The notes under the pieces are model-generated. The model had not been told where the DNA came from, ran no database searches, and was given only the letters and a program-made list of their open reading frames with translations. DNA of 64,000 nucleotides, taken from NCBI RefSeq assembly GCF_004217335.1, contig NZ_SHMP01000003.1, positions 1-64,000 of the forward strand. Reading direction: 5' to 3'. Below are positions 9,602-19,346 of the stretch, piece after piece. A program made the position numbers and the translations under genes. Each line of letters opens with the position of its first letter. Position 1 is the stretch's first letter. Origin of the DNA: Natrinema hispanicum (lineage in GTDB: Archaea; Halobacteriota; Halobacteria; Halobacteriales; Natrialbaceae).

Positions 9602-10047
9602 ATGGTTTCTGGGGGCACTTATCTATTTGGAAACCGGCCGGACTGATCTGCAACGCGTGCCGGGCAGTCTCCGATCGTTTGACTGCAGTTCATCCGGTTC
9701 GTCTGTCACCCCACATCACGCTGTCGTTGTCGTCATTGACCTTTTTTCTATCGTTAGCTCGTCCAGATACTATATGAGTACGAATAAATCATGTCATATT
9801 GGTCCGTCCCAGTTCTTTTATATTAGTCATGGAACGTCACTGCATACCTATCGCACAGCCATCGTGCGATCTGCTGGACGCTGATAGTCAGGAGCTCCTA
9901 TCATTTCGATCATGCTGTCGATTATCTGCTTCCACCACCAGATGTGCCATGAGTTACTAGAACGACATTCCGTCGAGGGCGATATCACAGCCACGGCTGC
10001 GATCCGACACCGCTAGTTCGAGACCGACTGGCTGCGAGTGGGCCCCC
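9602..10047 (+). other. Intergenic stretch without a supported gene
   Basis: About 450 bases between coxB and a small zinc-protein gene. It is relatively AT-rich in the middle (9735-9850), with several TATA-like runs (ACTATATGAG, TTTTATATTAG). A short inverted repeat (ATCGCAC ... GTGCGAT) lies at about 9850-9872. All reading frames here are short and poor in acidic residues. It may hold regulatory sequence or a small RNA; none can be shown. Confidence 0.5.
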
Positions 10048-10098
10048 ATGCATATGCATCCGGTAACGGTTTTCCTCGAGCACTCGGACGGGGAAGAC

Positions 10099-10260
10099 AT
10101 GCCATTCCAGCCGCCAGTCGAGTGTCCGATCTGCCGAGAGACGCTTGCACTCGACCGAACGCTCGAGGAACATCTCGTCGGCTCACACACGCCACTCGAA
10201 GTCGCCCGCCAGCTCGCAGCCCGCCATGAGAGCGGCGGACTGCGGCGGGTTTCGGAGTGA
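10099..10260 (+). CDS. Small C2H2-type zinc-finger protein
   Basis: A 53-residue protein, MPFQPPVECPICRETLALDR and onward, with a single zinc site CPIC ... HLVGSH spaced like a C2H2 finger, then a charged helix. Small zinc-finger proteins like this are frequent in haloarchaea, and some regulate or bind nucleic acids. An upstream in-frame ATG at 10048 would give 70 residues, but it lies inside the palindrome ATGCATATGCAT (10048-10059), which looks more like a promoter element. It is divergent from coxB and convergent with secY. Function unknown. Confidence 0.6.
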   Translation: MPFQPPVECPICRETLALDRTLEEHLVGSHTPLEVARQLAARHESGGLRRVSE

Positions 10261-10419
10261 ATGCGGTAACTGTCGATCGCTTCAATCAATAGTCAGTAAA
10301 AACCTCTCCGTGCTCACTTACACAGTGTAGCAAGGGTGGCGACGCCGAAACGGTATCGATGGAGTGCAGTCGCTCACGGTCGAAAGAACGAACGAAAAAC
10401 CGCACCGGCGAGAACGCGG

Positions 10420-11880
10420 TTACTCGTTGCCGAACATCTGGCGCATCATCGGGTGCATCTCCATGAGCTGCTCTTCGGCGATCTCCTCGTAGAGCTTGTA
10501 CGTAATGGAGACAGCCAGCAGCAGCCCCGTTCCGGAGACGGATCCGATGGTGCCGAGCATGTTCGCCCAGACGGCCAGCAGACCGACCAGTGCGCCACCG
10601 ATGACGGTCACCTGCGGAATGTACCGCTCCATGACCTTCTCGATGACGCCGACGTTCTGTCGGAAGCCGGGAATCTGCATCCCAGAGTTCTGGATCTGTT
10701 TTGCCGTCGACTCAGGACCCATGTCCGTGGTCTCGACCCAGAAGATGGCGAAGATCGCGCCACCGACGACCATGAACGTGACGTCGATGCCGATCCGAAT
10801 CATCACCTGCCACCACTCCTGGGAGACGTTCGCCGTCCACCACATCCAGTCCTGTGGCGAGTAGATCGGCGACACGTAGTAGAAGAACCCGCCGTCCGGC
10901 TGGCCGCCCGAATAGGAGCCGAGCCAGCCAGGCATCCCGGCCCACTGCCGGTTCAAGATCTGACCCATGAACTGGACGTTCGCCTGCACTGCGCGAACGA
11001 GGATCATCGGCAGGACGCTCGCGTAGATGAGCTTCACGGGGAAGCGACCGCGTGCGCCCTTGACGCGGGCGTGGCTCAGCGGGATCTCGACGCGGACCGA
11101 CTCCGCATAGACGACGATCCCGAAGATCAGCAGCGTCGTCAGCAACGCGATGATGTGTCCGTCGCCGATCAACAGCGTCTGCAGACCGGCACCCGAGACG
11201 AGCGAGCCGACTTCGACCTGTCCGGTTAGAATCCGGTACCAGTCGAAGAAGAACCCGCCAGTCGTGGGCTGGATGAGTCCAGCGACCAGTCGCTGGCTCA
11301 CGCCGGCAATGATGAACAGGCCGATCCCGCTGCCAACTCCCCACTTGCTGACGACCTCGTCCATATAGAGGATGAGGATCCCGCCAACGAAGATTTGGGC
11401 GAAGATAAGCAACTGGACCTGCGTCTGTTCGAGGGCAAGTCCACCGAGTTGCAGCGATGGCTGGGCTGGCAGGAAGCCGCCGGCGAACACCATCGGGAGC
11501 GCGGTCAACGCAACCATCACGACGACCAGCAACTTCTGCAGGCCCTGGTAGAGGACCTGATCACGCGGATCGTCCGTATCGAGCCCGAGCAGGTTTGCAC
11601 CGCCAAGCAACTGCAAGACGATGCTCGCGGTGACGATCGGTCCGATACCGACCTGCAGCACCGACCCCTGGGAGCCCGCGAGGATCGCGCGGAACTGCCC
11701 GAAGAGGTCGCCACCCTGGCCCGTCTGCACGCCGAGCAGCGTGATGTTCGTCAGGAAGAAATACAACATGAGAATGCCGGCCGTCCACATCAGCTTCTCT
11801 TTGAAGGGGACGTGCCCTTCCGGACGGCGGACTGCTGGCATCCTCGTCAGGACCGGTTCAGCGGCTTCCTTCCATCCCAT
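10420..11880 (-). CDS. secY: Preprotein translocase subunit SecY
   Basis: A 486-residue SecY/Sec61-alpha, the channel of the general secretion pathway and of membrane-protein insertion. It has ten hydrophobic segments spread along its length, the amphipathic N-terminus (RRPEGHVPFKEK), a plug-like region after helix 1, and the large cytoplasmic loops expected to contact the ribosome and SRP receptor. Length is normal for archaea. It is the last gene of the ribosomal operon, two bases after rpl15, as in most archaea. Start MGWKEAAEPVLTRMPAVRRP fits family N-termini. Confidence 0.96.
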   Translation of the reverse strand: MGWKEAAEPVLTRMPAVRRPEGHVPFKEKLMWTAGILMLYFFLTNITLLGVQTGQGGDLFGQFRAILAGSQGSVLQVGIGPIVTASIVLQLLGGANLLGLDTDDPRDQVLYQGLQKLLVVVMVALTALPMVFAGGFLPAQPSLQLGGLALEQTQVQLLIFAQIFVGGILILYMDEVVSKWGVGSGIGLFIIAGVSQRLVAGLIQPTTGGFFFDWYRILTGQVEVGSLVSGAGLQTLLIGDGHIIALLTTLLIFGIVVYAESVRVEIPLSHARVKGARGRFPVKLIYASVLPMILVRAVQANVQFMGQILNRQWAGMPGWLGSYSGGQPDGGFFYYVSPIYSPQDWMWWTANVSQEWWQVMIRIGIDVTFMVVGGAIFAIFWVETTDMGPESTAKQIQNSGMQIPGFRQNVGVIEKVMERYIPQVTVIGGALVGLLAVWANMLGTIGSVSGTGLLLAVSITYKLYEEIAEEQLMEMHPMMRQMFGNE

Positions 11881-11882
11881 AG

Positions 11883-12371
11883 TTATTCCTCGTCCTGTTC
11901 GGCGTCAGCGTCTTCGGCCGCTCGTTCCTCGCCGCGCTCGGAGAGGACCGCCTCACCGCCGGCGGCCTCGAGTTTCTCCTCGGCTGCATCCGAGAAGGCG
12001 TCCGCAGTGACCGTCAGCTGGTTGCGGACCTGTCCCGAGCCGAGGACCTTGACGACGTCGGCCTCGTGGCCGTCCTCGACGATATCGCGTGCGTCGAGTT
12101 CGTAGCCGTCGCCGGTCTCCTCGGCGAGGTCGTCAGCGACATAGAGGATGGCGTCCTCGTCGAGCTTCTGGACGTCGATCTCGAGGACCTCCTCGCGGAT
12201 GTCCTGCGGTCGCTGGAAGCCGTGTTTGCCCTTCGGTTCGTAGTTGTGGAACTCGTGTTTGCTCCGCCCGGCACGGCCGCGGCCACCACGGTGACCTGCG
12301 CCACGTCGGTTCTTGTGGCTGCCACCGCTGTGTGTCCGCGAGCCGCGCTGGCGTCGTTTTTTGCTCGTCAT
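11883..12371 (-). CDS. rpl15: Ribosomal protein uL15
   Basis: A 162-residue large-subunit protein. The basic Gly/Arg/His-rich N-terminus (GSHKNRRGAGHRGGRGRAG) penetrates 23S rRNA, and the globular C-terminal part ends in an acidic tail of Glu/Asp/Ala repeats typical of halophiles. It lies between rpl30 (2-nt gap) and secY (2-nt gap) in the conserved spc order. Confidence 0.95.
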   Translation of the reverse strand: MTSKKRRQRGSRTHSGGSHKNRRGAGHRGGRGRAGRSKHEFHNYEPKGKHGFQRPQDIREEVLEIDVQKLDEDAILYVADDLAEETGDGYELDARDIVEDGHEADVVKVLGSGQVRNQLTVTADAFSDAAEEKLEAAGGEAVLSERGEERAAEDADAEQDEE

Positions 12372-12373
12372 GG

Positions 12374-12841
12374 TTATCGCATCGATTCTAGGAGGTCGTT
12401 AATCTCTCCCGTTGTATGCTTTCCGAGTTGGCCGCCCTCGGCCGTCGGTTTCTTGATACCTTCGTGGCCGCCACGTGGCGGGTGGAGTCGAAGCGTTGGC
12501 GACAGTCCTTCGTCGCGCAGCGTCGTCTCCTCGGCGAGCAGCGCCTTGGCCAGCGCACCGAAGTCGTCGTACTCGGTGTTGTCGGCGAGCCACTCCTCGT
12601 CGACGTCTGCCTGCTTGCCCTCGAGGGGCTCGGCACGCTTTGCAAGCAGCGTCTCGAGCACGTCGACGTCGGGTTCGCCGTGGGCAACGTAGTCGTTGAC
12701 CTTGGCGATCATCCCGTTGTACGCGTCGGTCTCGGGGACGAGCGCACAGTGGTTGACGCTGTGGATGTTGAGCATCTCCAGGGTATCCTGGACGTCTTCC
12801 TGTCGGTTCACTTCGCCGCGAACCTGAACGATCGCTTTCAT
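12374..12841 (-). CDS. rpl30: Ribosomal protein uL30
   Basis: A 155-residue archaeal-length uL30, longer than the roughly 60-residue bacterial form. The N-terminal ferredoxin-like core ([20 protein letters not shown]) carries the family pattern with the [10 protein letters not shown] strand, and the C-terminal extension contains [14 protein letters not shown]. The start codon overlaps the end of rps5 by four bases (ATGA), indicating coupled translation. Confidence 0.95.
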   Translation of the reverse strand: MKAIVQVRGEVNRQEDVQDTLEMLNIHSVNHCALVPETDAYNGMIAKVNDYVAHGEPDVDVLETLLAKRAEPLEGKQADVDEEWLADNTEYDDFGALAKALLAEETTLRDEGLSPTLRLHPPRGGHEGIKKPTAEGGQLGKHTTGEINDLLESMR

Positions 12842-13494
12842 TGATCGGCCACCTCACGTTCCTCACCGACGTTTCGGCGTGGCTGGCGCGACTGCGAGGC
12901 GTTCTCGAGTGCGTTGAACGTCGCTTTCGCCAGGTTGACCGTCGTTCGGGTGTTGCCGTGGCTCTTGGTCCAGGCGTTTTCGATGCCGGCCAGTTCGAGG
13001 ACGTGACGGACGGTGTCGCTTGCGGCCAGTCCCAGCCCTTCGGGGGCGGGGATGACCTCGACTTCGACGGAGCCGGCCTTGCCGGTCGTCCGTCGGGTCA
13101 GCGAGTGGGGCCGGTCCGAGCGGTCCTCCCACGAACCCGAGCCGCGGGGCACCTTGATCATGTTCAGTTTCGCGATACCGATCGCCTTCTGGATGGCAGA
13201 CCCGACCTGGTCGTCTCGACCCTCGGCGTAGCCGATAAAGCCGTCGCGGTTGCCGACGGCGACGACGCAACGGAACTTCACGCGTCGTCCGGAGTCGGTC
13301 ATCCGCTGGACCATGTTGATGTCCAGCACCTCGTCTTCCAGTCCGGGGAGGAGCTGGTCGACGAGTTCGGGTTCCTTCAGCGGAAGCCCCGAGTTGAGGG
13401 CGGTCTCCATGTCCTCGATTTCGCCCTCCTGGACCTTCCGGCCGAGACGGGTGACGGGCTGCCAACCGCCGTCGTTGTAGTCGTTTGCGCTCAT
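12838..13494 (-). CDS. rps5: Ribosomal protein uS5
   Basis: A 218-residue small-subunit protein involved in decoding accuracy. The double-stranded RNA-binding fold is in the centre ([19 protein letters not shown]) and is followed by the second domain ([20 protein letters not shown]). Length matches archaeal/eukaryotic S5 (S2e type). Its start overlaps the rpl18 stop by four bases. Confidence 0.95.
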   Translation of the reverse strand: MSANDYNDGGWQPVTRLGRKVQEGEIEDMETALNSGLPLKEPELVDQLLPGLEDEVLDINMVQRMTDSGRRVKFRCVVAVGNRDGFIGYAEGRDDQVGSAIQKAIGIAKLNMIKVPRGSGSWEDRSDRPHSLTRRTTGKAGSVEVEVIPAPEGLGLAASDTVRHVLELAGIENAWTKSHGNTRTTVNLAKATFNALENASQSRQPRRNVGEEREVADQ

Positions 13495-14039
13495 TCGAGA
13501 ATCGCCTCTCGTACCTCGTCGAAGTGTTCTGGAAGCTCGGTTGCGTCGAAGTCACCGCTGTACAGCGGCTCGTCGAGCTGTTCGGCGTACTCGGCGATGT
13601 GCTCGCCGCGAGTGCGCGACCAGTCGGCCAGCACGCTGTCGTTGTGCGGAATCTCGAGGCCGGCGTCGATTGCGCCCTCTTGGACTGCGAACACCTTGTT
13701 GCCGGGCGTGGCCGTGTTGAGGCCGATGTCGAGGACTGCCTCCTCGAGACCCGCCTCGACGGCCCGTGTGCCGGCCAGCAGGCCGGTCAGGTACGCCGCG
13801 GAAATGTTGCTCGTGGGTGCTTCCCAGCCGTACTCCGCCAGATCGCTCGAGTGTGCGCTTGCGAGCGTCTCGTCTCCCTGAGGTCCGGGAGTGATCAGCT
13901 GCGCCGTAGTGTGCTTGTTGCTCTTGCGAGCGACGAGGCGGGGCTTACCCGATTTCAGCAGGCGCAACCTCTGGTGGTAGTCCGTCCGGACCTCACGGCG
14001 ACGCCGCATCGGCACTTTATATCGTGGTCCTGTCGCCAT
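13491..14039 (-). CDS. rpl18: Ribosomal protein uL18
   Basis: A 182-residue large-subunit protein that binds 5S rRNA. The basic N-terminus ([20 protein letters not shown]) and the block [15 protein letters not shown] are characteristic of the archaeal/eukaryotic type. It overlaps rps5 by four bases and shares one base with the end of rpl19e. Confidence 0.95.
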   Translation of the reverse strand: MATGPRYKVPMRRRREVRTDYHQRLRLLKSGKPRLVARKSNKHTTAQLITPGPQGDETLASAHSSDLAEYGWEAPTSNISAAYLTGLLAGTRAVEAGLEEAVLDIGLNTATPGNKVFAVQEGAIDAGLEIPHNDSVLADWSRTRGEHIAEYAEQLDEPLYSGDFDATELPEHFDEVREAILE

Positions 14040-14488
14040 TATTGGTCACCGTAGTTGTCGTCAATGTAGTTCAACAGGTACCGGACGCTACGGAACTCCC
14101 CACCGCCAGCCTTCTTGTAAAGCTCGCGGTACTGCGTGGGCGTCAGCTCGCCCTTGTCACGGAGTTCGCGCAGTTTCCGTCGCTGTGCGCGGATCTTGCT
14201 CTGCCATTCTTCTTTCTCGTTCTGGCGTGCGCCCTTCTTGCCGCGGCGCTTGCCGTGGCCCTTCTGATGGCCGTAGGAACGCTTTGCGTTGCGCTCACGA
14301 GCACGACCGCGGGAGTTGCCCGAGGGTTCGTCAGCCTGAATGCGACCGTCGTCGACGAGTTCGCGGATCTCGTCGCGGGTGATCGCCTCGGCGATGTCGC
14401 CTTGGGCCTCGGGGTCGAGCCAGACGCGGTTCTCTCCGACGTCTAAGACGTCGGCTGCCAGTCGCTTCTGTGCGGAGAGATCAGTCAT
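14039..14488 (-). CDS. rpl19e: Ribosomal protein eL19
   Basis: A 149-residue protein found only in archaea and eukaryotes. The N-terminus ([20 protein letters not shown]) and the central basic segment with [21 protein letters not shown] are diagnostic. The start lies inside the end of rpl32e (8-base overlap). Confidence 0.95.
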   Translation of the reverse strand: MTDLSAQKRLAADVLDVGENRVWLDPEAQGDIAEAITRDEIRELVDDGRIQADEPSGNSRGRARERNAKRSYGHQKGHGKRRGKKGARQNEKEEWQSKIRAQRRKLRELRDKGELTPTQYRELYKKAGGGEFRSVRYLLNYIDDNYGDQ

Positions 14489-15200
14489 CTGCTTCCACCT
14501 CGACTTCCTCGTAGGTCGGGTTCAGGACGCGGACGCCCTGTTCCTCGGCTTCCTCTTCGATCCGTTCGCGCTTGCGTGCGCCAACGGCCGACGCGATCCG
14601 AACGGCCTCGCGATCGCCGTCGACGCCCTCGAGATCGTCGAGGTTCTCGACGTAGACTTCCTCGAAGCCGCTGGGGTGTTTGCCTCGAACGGCCTCCGGC
14701 GTCCGGTAACCGGCCTGGACCTTCGGGCCCTTGCCCTTGACACCGCGGCGCTGCTTGGACAGCGTCCCGCGGGGTCGACGCCAGGATTCCGGCGTCCGCT
14801 TTTTCTTGTGGTAGTCCTGTCGGTTGAACTGCGGTTTCCCTTCGCTCTTGCGTCGGTTGAGGAGTCGCTCCTCGTCCTCGGAGAGCTCGGGCGTCTTCTC
14901 GGTCAGCCCGCGGGGTTGCAGTTCCGTCTCGACTGCTTCTTCCGGCTCGGCTTCTTCTTCGACGCCTTCGTCTTCGATCTCGGCCTCCGTCTCCTCGGTG
15001 ACCTCGAGGTCACCGACGTCGGCTTTGATACGGGCGGCGAGTGCGTTACCGATGCCGTCGGCCTCGGCCAGGTCGTCCTGGTCGGCCTCCTTGACGTCCT
15101 CGATGGACTCGAAGCCGGCTTCGCGCAGGGCCTCAGCCTTGCTCTCGCCGACGCCGCTAATGTCCTCGAGTTCCTGTGGTTCGTCGTTCTCGTCTGCCAT
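14481..15200 (-). CDS. rpl32e: Ribosomal protein eL32 with N-terminal helix-hairpin-helix extension
   Basis: A 239-residue protein. The C-terminal half is eL32 ([34 protein letters not shown]). The first 65 residues form a helix-hairpin-helix region ([20 protein letters not shown] and [16 protein letters not shown]), and an acidic Glu-rich linker follows. This extension is a known haloarchaeal feature of L32e. It lies three bases after rpl6. Confidence 0.95.
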   Translation of the reverse strand: MADENDEPQELEDISGVGESKAEALREAGFESIEDVKEADQDDLAEADGIGNALAARIKADVGDLEVTEETEAEIEDEGVEEEAEPEEAVETELQPRGLTEKTPELSEDEERLLNRRKSEGKPQFNRQDYHKKKRTPESWRRPRGTLSKQRRGVKGKGPKVQAGYRTPEAVRGKHPSGFEEVYVENLDDLEGVDGDREAVRIASAVGARKRERIEEEAEEQGVRVLNPTYEEVEVEADD

Positions 15201-15203
15201 CTA

Positions 15204-15737
15204 TCAGACACCTCCTTTGGCGGGTTTGTTGGTGATGTAGACCCCGTCCTGGAAGACACGGGTGTCCTTGCCGCTGACCTTCGTCAGCTGCTCGATGTCG
15301 GCCGCCGTCTGTCCGACGTCTTCTTTGTCGGGGCCGGACAGGACGAGTTGCTCGTCGTCGACAGAGACATCGGTCTCACCGTGGATAGTCGTGCGTCGCG
15401 GTGCCTTTTCGCCGAGGAAGTTCTCGATGACGACGTCCTCGCCTTCCACACGGACCTGCATTGGGAAGTGAGAGTAGAAGACCTCCATCTCGTACTCCCA
15501 GCCCTCGGTCACGCCGTGGAAAGCGTTGGTGATGTGGCTCTCGAAGGTGCCGACGGTCGAGTTCGTCTTCGCGTCCTCGGCGTCGCTTTCGATGACCACC
15601 TGGTCGTCGTCGACTGCGACGGTCACGTCGGGGTACCAGAGACGGCGCGAAACGCTGCCTTCCGGACCTTCGACGGTCACGTCGAATCGATCGACCTCGA
15701 CGGTTACGTTTTCGGGGATTTCCAGTTCGACTCGCAT
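15204..15737 (-). CDS. rpl6: Ribosomal protein uL6
   Basis: A 177-residue large-subunit protein near the sarcin-ricin loop. The duplicated L6 fold is visible as two related halves, with VDRFDVTVEGPEGSVSR at the start and the block FLGEKAPRRTTIHG in the second half. The start MRVELEIPENVTVEV is chosen because the preceding frame is non-homologous; it leaves a 2-nt gap after rps8. Confidence 0.95.
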   Translation of the reverse strand: MRVELEIPENVTVEVDRFDVTVEGPEGSVSRRLWYPDVTVAVDDDQVVIESDAEDAKTNSTVGTFESHITNAFHGVTEGWEYEMEVFYSHFPMQVRVEGEDVVIENFLGEKAPRRTTIHGETDVSVDDEQLVLSGPDKEDVGQTAADIEQLTKVSGKDTRVFQDGVYITNKPAKGGV

Positions 15738-15739
15738 GG

Positions 15740-16132
15740 TTAGTAGACGTATGCGATCACCTGGCCCCCAATACCCTTCTCGCGTGCCTCGTAGTGGCTC
15801 ATGATGCCACTGCTCGTCGTGACGACGAGCGCACCGAAGTCTCGAGCGGGGAGATAGCGCTTCTCCCACTTCTCGAAGTCCTCAGCGCCAACGGCATAGC
15901 GGGGCTTGATGGGGCCGCACTCGTTGATCGCTCCTTTCAGTTCGACCTCGAACTGACCGGCTTTGCCGTCATCGACGTACTCGAAGCCGTCGATGTACCC
16001 GCGGTCGTAGAAGACCTCGAGCACGCTGCCGATCTCGTTCGAGGCGGGCGTTACCTCGTGGGTGAGATGACCCACACTCTCGGCGTTGTCGAGTCCCGAG
16101 AGCGCGTTGCTGAGTGGATCGTTTCCAGTCAT
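15740..16132 (-). CDS. rps8: Ribosomal protein uS8
   Basis: A 130-residue small-subunit assembly protein that binds the central domain of 16S rRNA. The conserved C-terminal block [20 protein letters not shown] contains the rRNA-binding loop. The start [18 protein letters not shown] is the family N-terminus. One base separates it from rps14. Confidence 0.95.
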   Translation of the reverse strand: MTGNDPLSNALSGLDNAESVGHLTHEVTPASNEIGSVLEVFYDRGYIDGFEYVDDGKAGQFEVELKGAINECGPIKPRYAVGAEDFEKWEKRYLPARDFGALVVTTSSGIMSHYEAREKGIGGQVIAYVY

Positions 16133-16133
16133 G

Positions 16134-16316
16134 TTATCGATACTTCTTGAATCCCATGTCGCGGGCGATCTCACGGAAGCACTGTCGGCACAGGTTGATG
16201 TCGTACTTGCCGACCAGTCCCTGCTCGCGGCCACAGCGCTGACAGGACTCGATCTGTCCCGTCCGCTTTGCGGCGTGCTCGCCCGTTCGGTCGTTTTCGG
16301 TTTCGCTTTCACTCAT
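16134..16316 (-). CDS. rps14: Ribosomal protein uS14, zinc-binding
   Basis: A 60-residue short-type S14 with a zinc site formed by C25, C28, C43 and C46 (CQRC ... CRQC), followed by the terminal [14 protein letters not shown]. The N-terminus is an acidic halophilic extension. It overlaps the end of rpl5 by eight bases. Confidence 0.95.
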   Translation of the reverse strand: MSESETENDRTGEHAAKRTGQIESCQRCGREQGLVGKYDINLCRQCFREIARDMGFKKYR

Positions 16317-16848
16317 CGTCTGGGGCCTCCACGCTGACGTCGAAGTTCGCCTCGAGGAACGCGATGGCGTCCTCGTGGGTCAGTCGGTGGCTCGAGGGGA
16401 TCGAGCGGGTGGCCTTGTCGCGCTTGGCGATGCGGTAGCCCGGACGCACCAGGTTGACGGTGACGTCCAGCCCGTAGATCCCGACGTTCGGGTCGTACTC
16501 CTGGCTCGGGAAGTCGGTATGTTCCTCGACACCGAAACTGAAGTTGCCGGTGTCGTCGAACTGCGTCGCAGAGATGTCCGCGAGCGGCAGCGCTTTCTCG
16601 AGGAAGTCGGAGGCGTCGTCACCACGAAGGGTGACCTTCGTGCCGATCGGGTCGCCCTGACGGATGCCGAAGTCGGGTTCGGTCTTTTTTGCCTGGGTCC
16701 GGACGCTCTCCTGATCCGTGACCTCCTCGATGATGTCCTCGGCCTTGCCGAGTTCGCGACCACCCTGGCCGACGCCCATGTGGACGACGACCTTCTCGAC
16801 GCGCGGTTTGCGCATCTCGTGGAACTCGCCTGCCTCAGCTTCGCTCAT
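16309..16848 (-). CDS. rpl5: Ribosomal protein uL5
   Basis: A 179-residue large-subunit protein contacting 5S rRNA and the P-site tRNA. Recognised by [19 protein letters not shown] near the N-terminus and by [19 protein letters not shown]. It overlaps rps4e by four bases (ATGA). Confidence 0.95.
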   Translation of the reverse strand: MSEAEAGEFHEMRKPRVEKVVVHMGVGQGGRELGKAEDIIEEVTDQESVRTQAKKTEPDFGIRQGDPIGTKVTLRGDDASDFLEKALPLADISATQFDDTGNFSFGVEEHTDFPSQEYDPNVGIYGLDVTVNLVRPGYRIAKRDKATRSIPSSHRLTHEDAIAFLEANFDVSVEAPDDE

Positions 16849-17543
16849 TCATCATCACCCGTGAAGTTCTCGTCGATGACGACGACGTACTCTTCGATCG
16901 TTTCGAAGCCACCGTCGTCCGTCGAGACACCGACGGTGTTCGAGCCGCTGCCGGGCGTGATGTCGATCGCATCGACTTCGCCGATTTTGCCGCCGTGGTT
17001 GCCACGAACGGCCGTCACGAGTGCGCCCTCCTCGTAGGGGAAGTGGGCGACAATCGACTTGTCGTCGTTGTCGACGACGATCGAGTCGCGTGCGTTGTAC
17101 TCGTCGTCCTCGACGAGGACGTTCGTCCCGTCGTGCAGCGTTAGTTGGGTCTGCCCGCCGGGGACCTGCTGTTTGCCCTCGATCTTGCCGAGGCGGCTCT
17201 GGGCAGCGTCCTCGTCGATCGCGGTCAGTGCAAGTCGACCGCCCTCGTCGGGGAAGACACGGTAGTACTCCTCGCGTCCGGGGAAGGCAACGATGTCGAA
17301 CATGCCGATCGGGCGCTGTTCGTCGTTGATCGCATCCCCGTTGATGAGGATCGCATCCTCCGAGAGTGCGTAGCGCGCTTCCTTGCGCGAGTCCACGTAG
17401 CCGAGCACGTCCCGCAGGAGGACGACGAGCGGCACGCCGTCTTGGCCGTGCGGGCCGGCACCGGCTTTCACCGTGAAGGTCTCGGTCTTTCGCTCGACCG
17501 GCCAGGATTTCGGTACCGATAGTCGCTTCTGGTGTTTCGTCAT
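16845..17543 (-). CDS. rps4e: Ribosomal protein eS4
   Basis: A 232-residue archaeal/eukaryotic protein. Features in order are the N-terminal [19 protein letters not shown], an S4 RNA-binding domain ([17 protein letters not shown]), the central eS4 domain and a C-terminal KOW motif ([15 protein letters not shown]). It overlaps rpl24 and rpl5 by four bases each. Confidence 0.95.
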   Translation of the reverse strand: MTKHQKRLSVPKSWPVERKTETFTVKAGAGPHGQDGVPLVVLLRDVLGYVDSRKEARYALSEDAILINGDAINDEQRPIGMFDIVAFPGREEYYRVFPDEGGRLALTAIDEDAAQSRLGKIEGKQQVPGGQTQLTLHDGTNVLVEDDEYNARDSIVVDNDDKSIVAHFPYEEGALVTAVRGNHGGKIGEVDAIDITPGSGSNTVGVSTDDGGFETIEEYVVVIDENFTGDDE

Positions 17544-17896
17544 TCGTTATCACCTTCGAGTCGCGCCTCGCGACGCTCGTCCTCTAAGTCGAGCTCCGTG
17601 ATACGGACGTTCGAGGGGTCGAGCGGCCGGGGCACTTCCTCGCCGTCGGCCGTCTCGATGGTGACGTCCTCGACGTGAATCGTGCCGTCCTCGAGGATGG
17701 CACGGATGACCTCGCCGTCCTCGCCGGCGTGGTCGCCACGCATGACCTCGACAGTGTCGCCCGCGTTGACGCGGGTGCGTCGAGTGTCGTACTCCTCGCG
17801 AAGCTCGTCGGACAGCGTCGCGTGCAGCTGCTTCTGTCGCTTGTGCAGCGGCGCGTTTCGCGTCTGCGTTCGCTGTTTGTGTGGTTGTTCCGTCAT
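17540..17896 (-). CDS. rpl24: Ribosomal protein uL24
   Basis: A 118-residue assembly-initiator protein of the large subunit. It shows the N-terminal [20 protein letters not shown] block and a KOW motif ([20 protein letters not shown]). It is placed between rpl14 and rps4e, as is standard in archaea. Confidence 0.95.
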   Translation of the reverse strand: MTEQPHKQRTQTRNAPLHKRQKQLHATLSDELREEYDTRRTRVNAGDTVEVMRGDHAGEDGEVIRAILEDGTIHVEDVTIETADGEEVPRPLDPSNVRITELDLEDERREARLEGDNE

Positions 17897-17898
17897 AT

Positions 17899-18297
17899 CT
17901 ATACGATCATCGTCGCCGTGCTGGCGATTGCGCCGAAGCGTTCTGCGACTTCGCGGGCGATCGGTCCTTTGATCTCCGTCCCGCGAGGCTCTTCGTTCTC
18001 GTCGATGATGACCGCCGCATTGTCCTCGAACTTGAGTCGGGTGCCATCGGGCCGGCGGATCGACTTCCGCTGGCGGACGATGACGGCCTCGAGGACCTGG
18101 CGGCGCATCTCGGGGGTCCCCTTCGTGACCGAGACGGTCACTTTGTCACCGATACCCGCCTTCGGCTGGCGGCTCTTGGTGCCGTGGTAGCCCGAGACGC
18201 TGATGACCTTCAGTTCACGCGCGCCGGTGTTGTCGGCACACGTGACAAGGGAGCCCTTCTTCAGGCCCTGCGTGACGTCAGCTTTCATTGCCTCCAT
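17899..18297 (-). CDS. rpl14: Ribosomal protein uL14
   Basis: A 132-residue large-subunit protein at the intersubunit bridge. It is recognised by [20 protein letters not shown] and by [20 protein letters not shown]. The ATG at 18297 ([12 protein letters not shown]) is preferred over the preceding GTG because it overlaps the rps17 stop as TGATG, the coupling seen throughout this operon. Confidence 0.95.
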   Translation of the reverse strand: MEAMKADVTQGLKKGSLVTCADNTGARELKVISVSGYHGTKSRQPKAGIGDKVTVSVTKGTPEMRRQVLEAVIVRQRKSIRRPDGTRLKFEDNAAVIIDENEEPRGTEIKGPIAREVAERFGAIASTATMIV

Positions 18298-18728
18298 CAC
18301 TGATCACCCTCGTCCGCGGCGAGGTCCTCAGCCGAGAGTTCCGGCTCAGGCTCGGCCTGACCCGTCAACTCGGCGACGTCCTCTGCGGTTGCTTCTTCAG
18401 TTACTTCGACGACCACGTGCGATTTCGTCTTCGACAGTGGTCGGGTCTCTGCGATCTTGACCGTGTCACCGACCGAGAGCGGCTCGAGCACGCCCGGCAC
18501 GTGAGCCGGGATGCGCGAGCGACGTTTCATTTGGCGGTCATATTTGGGAACCGCCACGTCGTACTCTCGCTCGACGACTACGGTCTTGTCCATGTCCGTC
18601 GAGACGACGGTGCCTTCGAGGACCTGGCCTCGAACGGCGAGGTCGCCGTAGAACGGACACTTCTCGTAGTCGTATTCCTCCGGGTTTTCTGGTTCCGGAG
18701 GGGTTTCAACGTCTAGTCCTATTGCCAT
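18297..18728 (-). CDS. rps17: Ribosomal protein uS17
   Basis: A 143-residue small-subunit protein with the archaeal N-terminal extension ([20 protein letters not shown]) and the OB-fold core ([19 protein letters not shown]). A Glu/Ala-rich acidic tail follows, longer than in non-halophiles. It overlaps the end of the RNase P gene by ten bases. Confidence 0.95.
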   Translation of the reverse strand: MAIGLDVETPPEPENPEEYDYEKCPFYGDLAVRGQVLEGTVVSTDMDKTVVVEREYDVAVPKYDRQMKRRSRIPAHVPGVLEPLSVGDTVKIAETRPLSKTKSHVVVEVTEEATAEDVAELTGQAEPEPELSAEDLAADEGDQ

Positions 18729-19123
18729 GGTGAGTCACCATTCGTTTCCGTGCGTCGGGCGGGTCGTGAGAGCAGCCGCGATCCATCGACCGTAACGTAG
18801 GCTACGTCCTCGCCAGCGCCGTCCACCGGGGGAGATTGCTCCACCCCAGCAGGTTGAGTGTCGGCCAGTTTGGACGCAGTCCCCGACTCCTTCGCGAAGT
18901 CGGCGGCGTCATCTGTGATCGCGAACTCGAACGTCGAGCCCGACTTTGGCACCATCACCACCCGTGACTCGCCGTCCGTTCGAACTTCTATCGAGAGGGT
19001 GTTGGTCGTCTCGATGACGACCCGTCCCTCCAGACCGACCCGCGAGGCGTCGTCGCTTTCGACGACGCGTACCGGCAGGCCGTTGAGTTCGTGTCGGGGT
19101 AGAGTCTCGGGTGTCAGTGCCAT
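18719..19123 (-). CDS. rnp1: RNase P protein component 1 (Rpp29/Pop4)
   Basis: A 134-residue protein subunit of ribonuclease P, which trims the 5' ends of tRNAs together with the RNase P RNA. The Sm-like barrel is visible as HELNGLPVRVVESDD, GLEGRVVIETTNTLSIE and VMVPKSGSTFEF. The part after residue about 80 is a low-complexity halophilic extension. Archaea place this gene between rpl29 and rps17, as here. Confidence 0.93.
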   Translation of the reverse strand: MALTPETLPRHELNGLPVRVVESDDASRVGLEGRVVIETTNTLSIEVRTDGESRVVMVPKSGSTFEFAITDDAADFAKESGTASKLADTQPAGVEQSPPVDGAGEDVAYVTVDGSRLLSRPARRTETNGDSPWQ

Positions 19124-19130
19124 TGTTGTT

Positions 19131-19346
19131 TTATTCTTCGTCCTCGAGGTCGCCTTCCTCGCGCTGGATCGTCTTGATCCGCGCGATGGTGCGACTCAGT
19201 TCGCCGATGCGGCCCGGGTTCTCCGGAGCACCACCGGCTGCGAGGACGGACTTCTGGTTCAGCAGTTCGGTCTCGAGTTCGTCGAGCTCTTCTGCCCGTT
19301 CGGCGGGCGTCATGTCGCGGATCTCTTCGACGTGAAGGATCGCCAT
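19131..19346 (-). CDS. rpl29: Ribosomal protein uL29
   Basis: A 71-residue two-helix protein near the peptide exit tunnel. It is recognised by [20 protein letters not shown] and [12 protein letters not shown]. The start ATG shares its last base region with the stop of rps3 (overlap at 19346). Seven bases separate it from rnp1. Confidence 0.95.
   Translation of the reverse strand: MAILHVEEIRDMTPAERAEELDELETELLNQKSVLAAGGAPENPGRIGELSRTIARIKTIQREEGDLEDEE

Noticed and set aside
10336..11229. Plus-strand frame opposite secY
   Set aside because: Antisense shadow; product His/Asp/Arg-rich and unlike a membrane or known protein.
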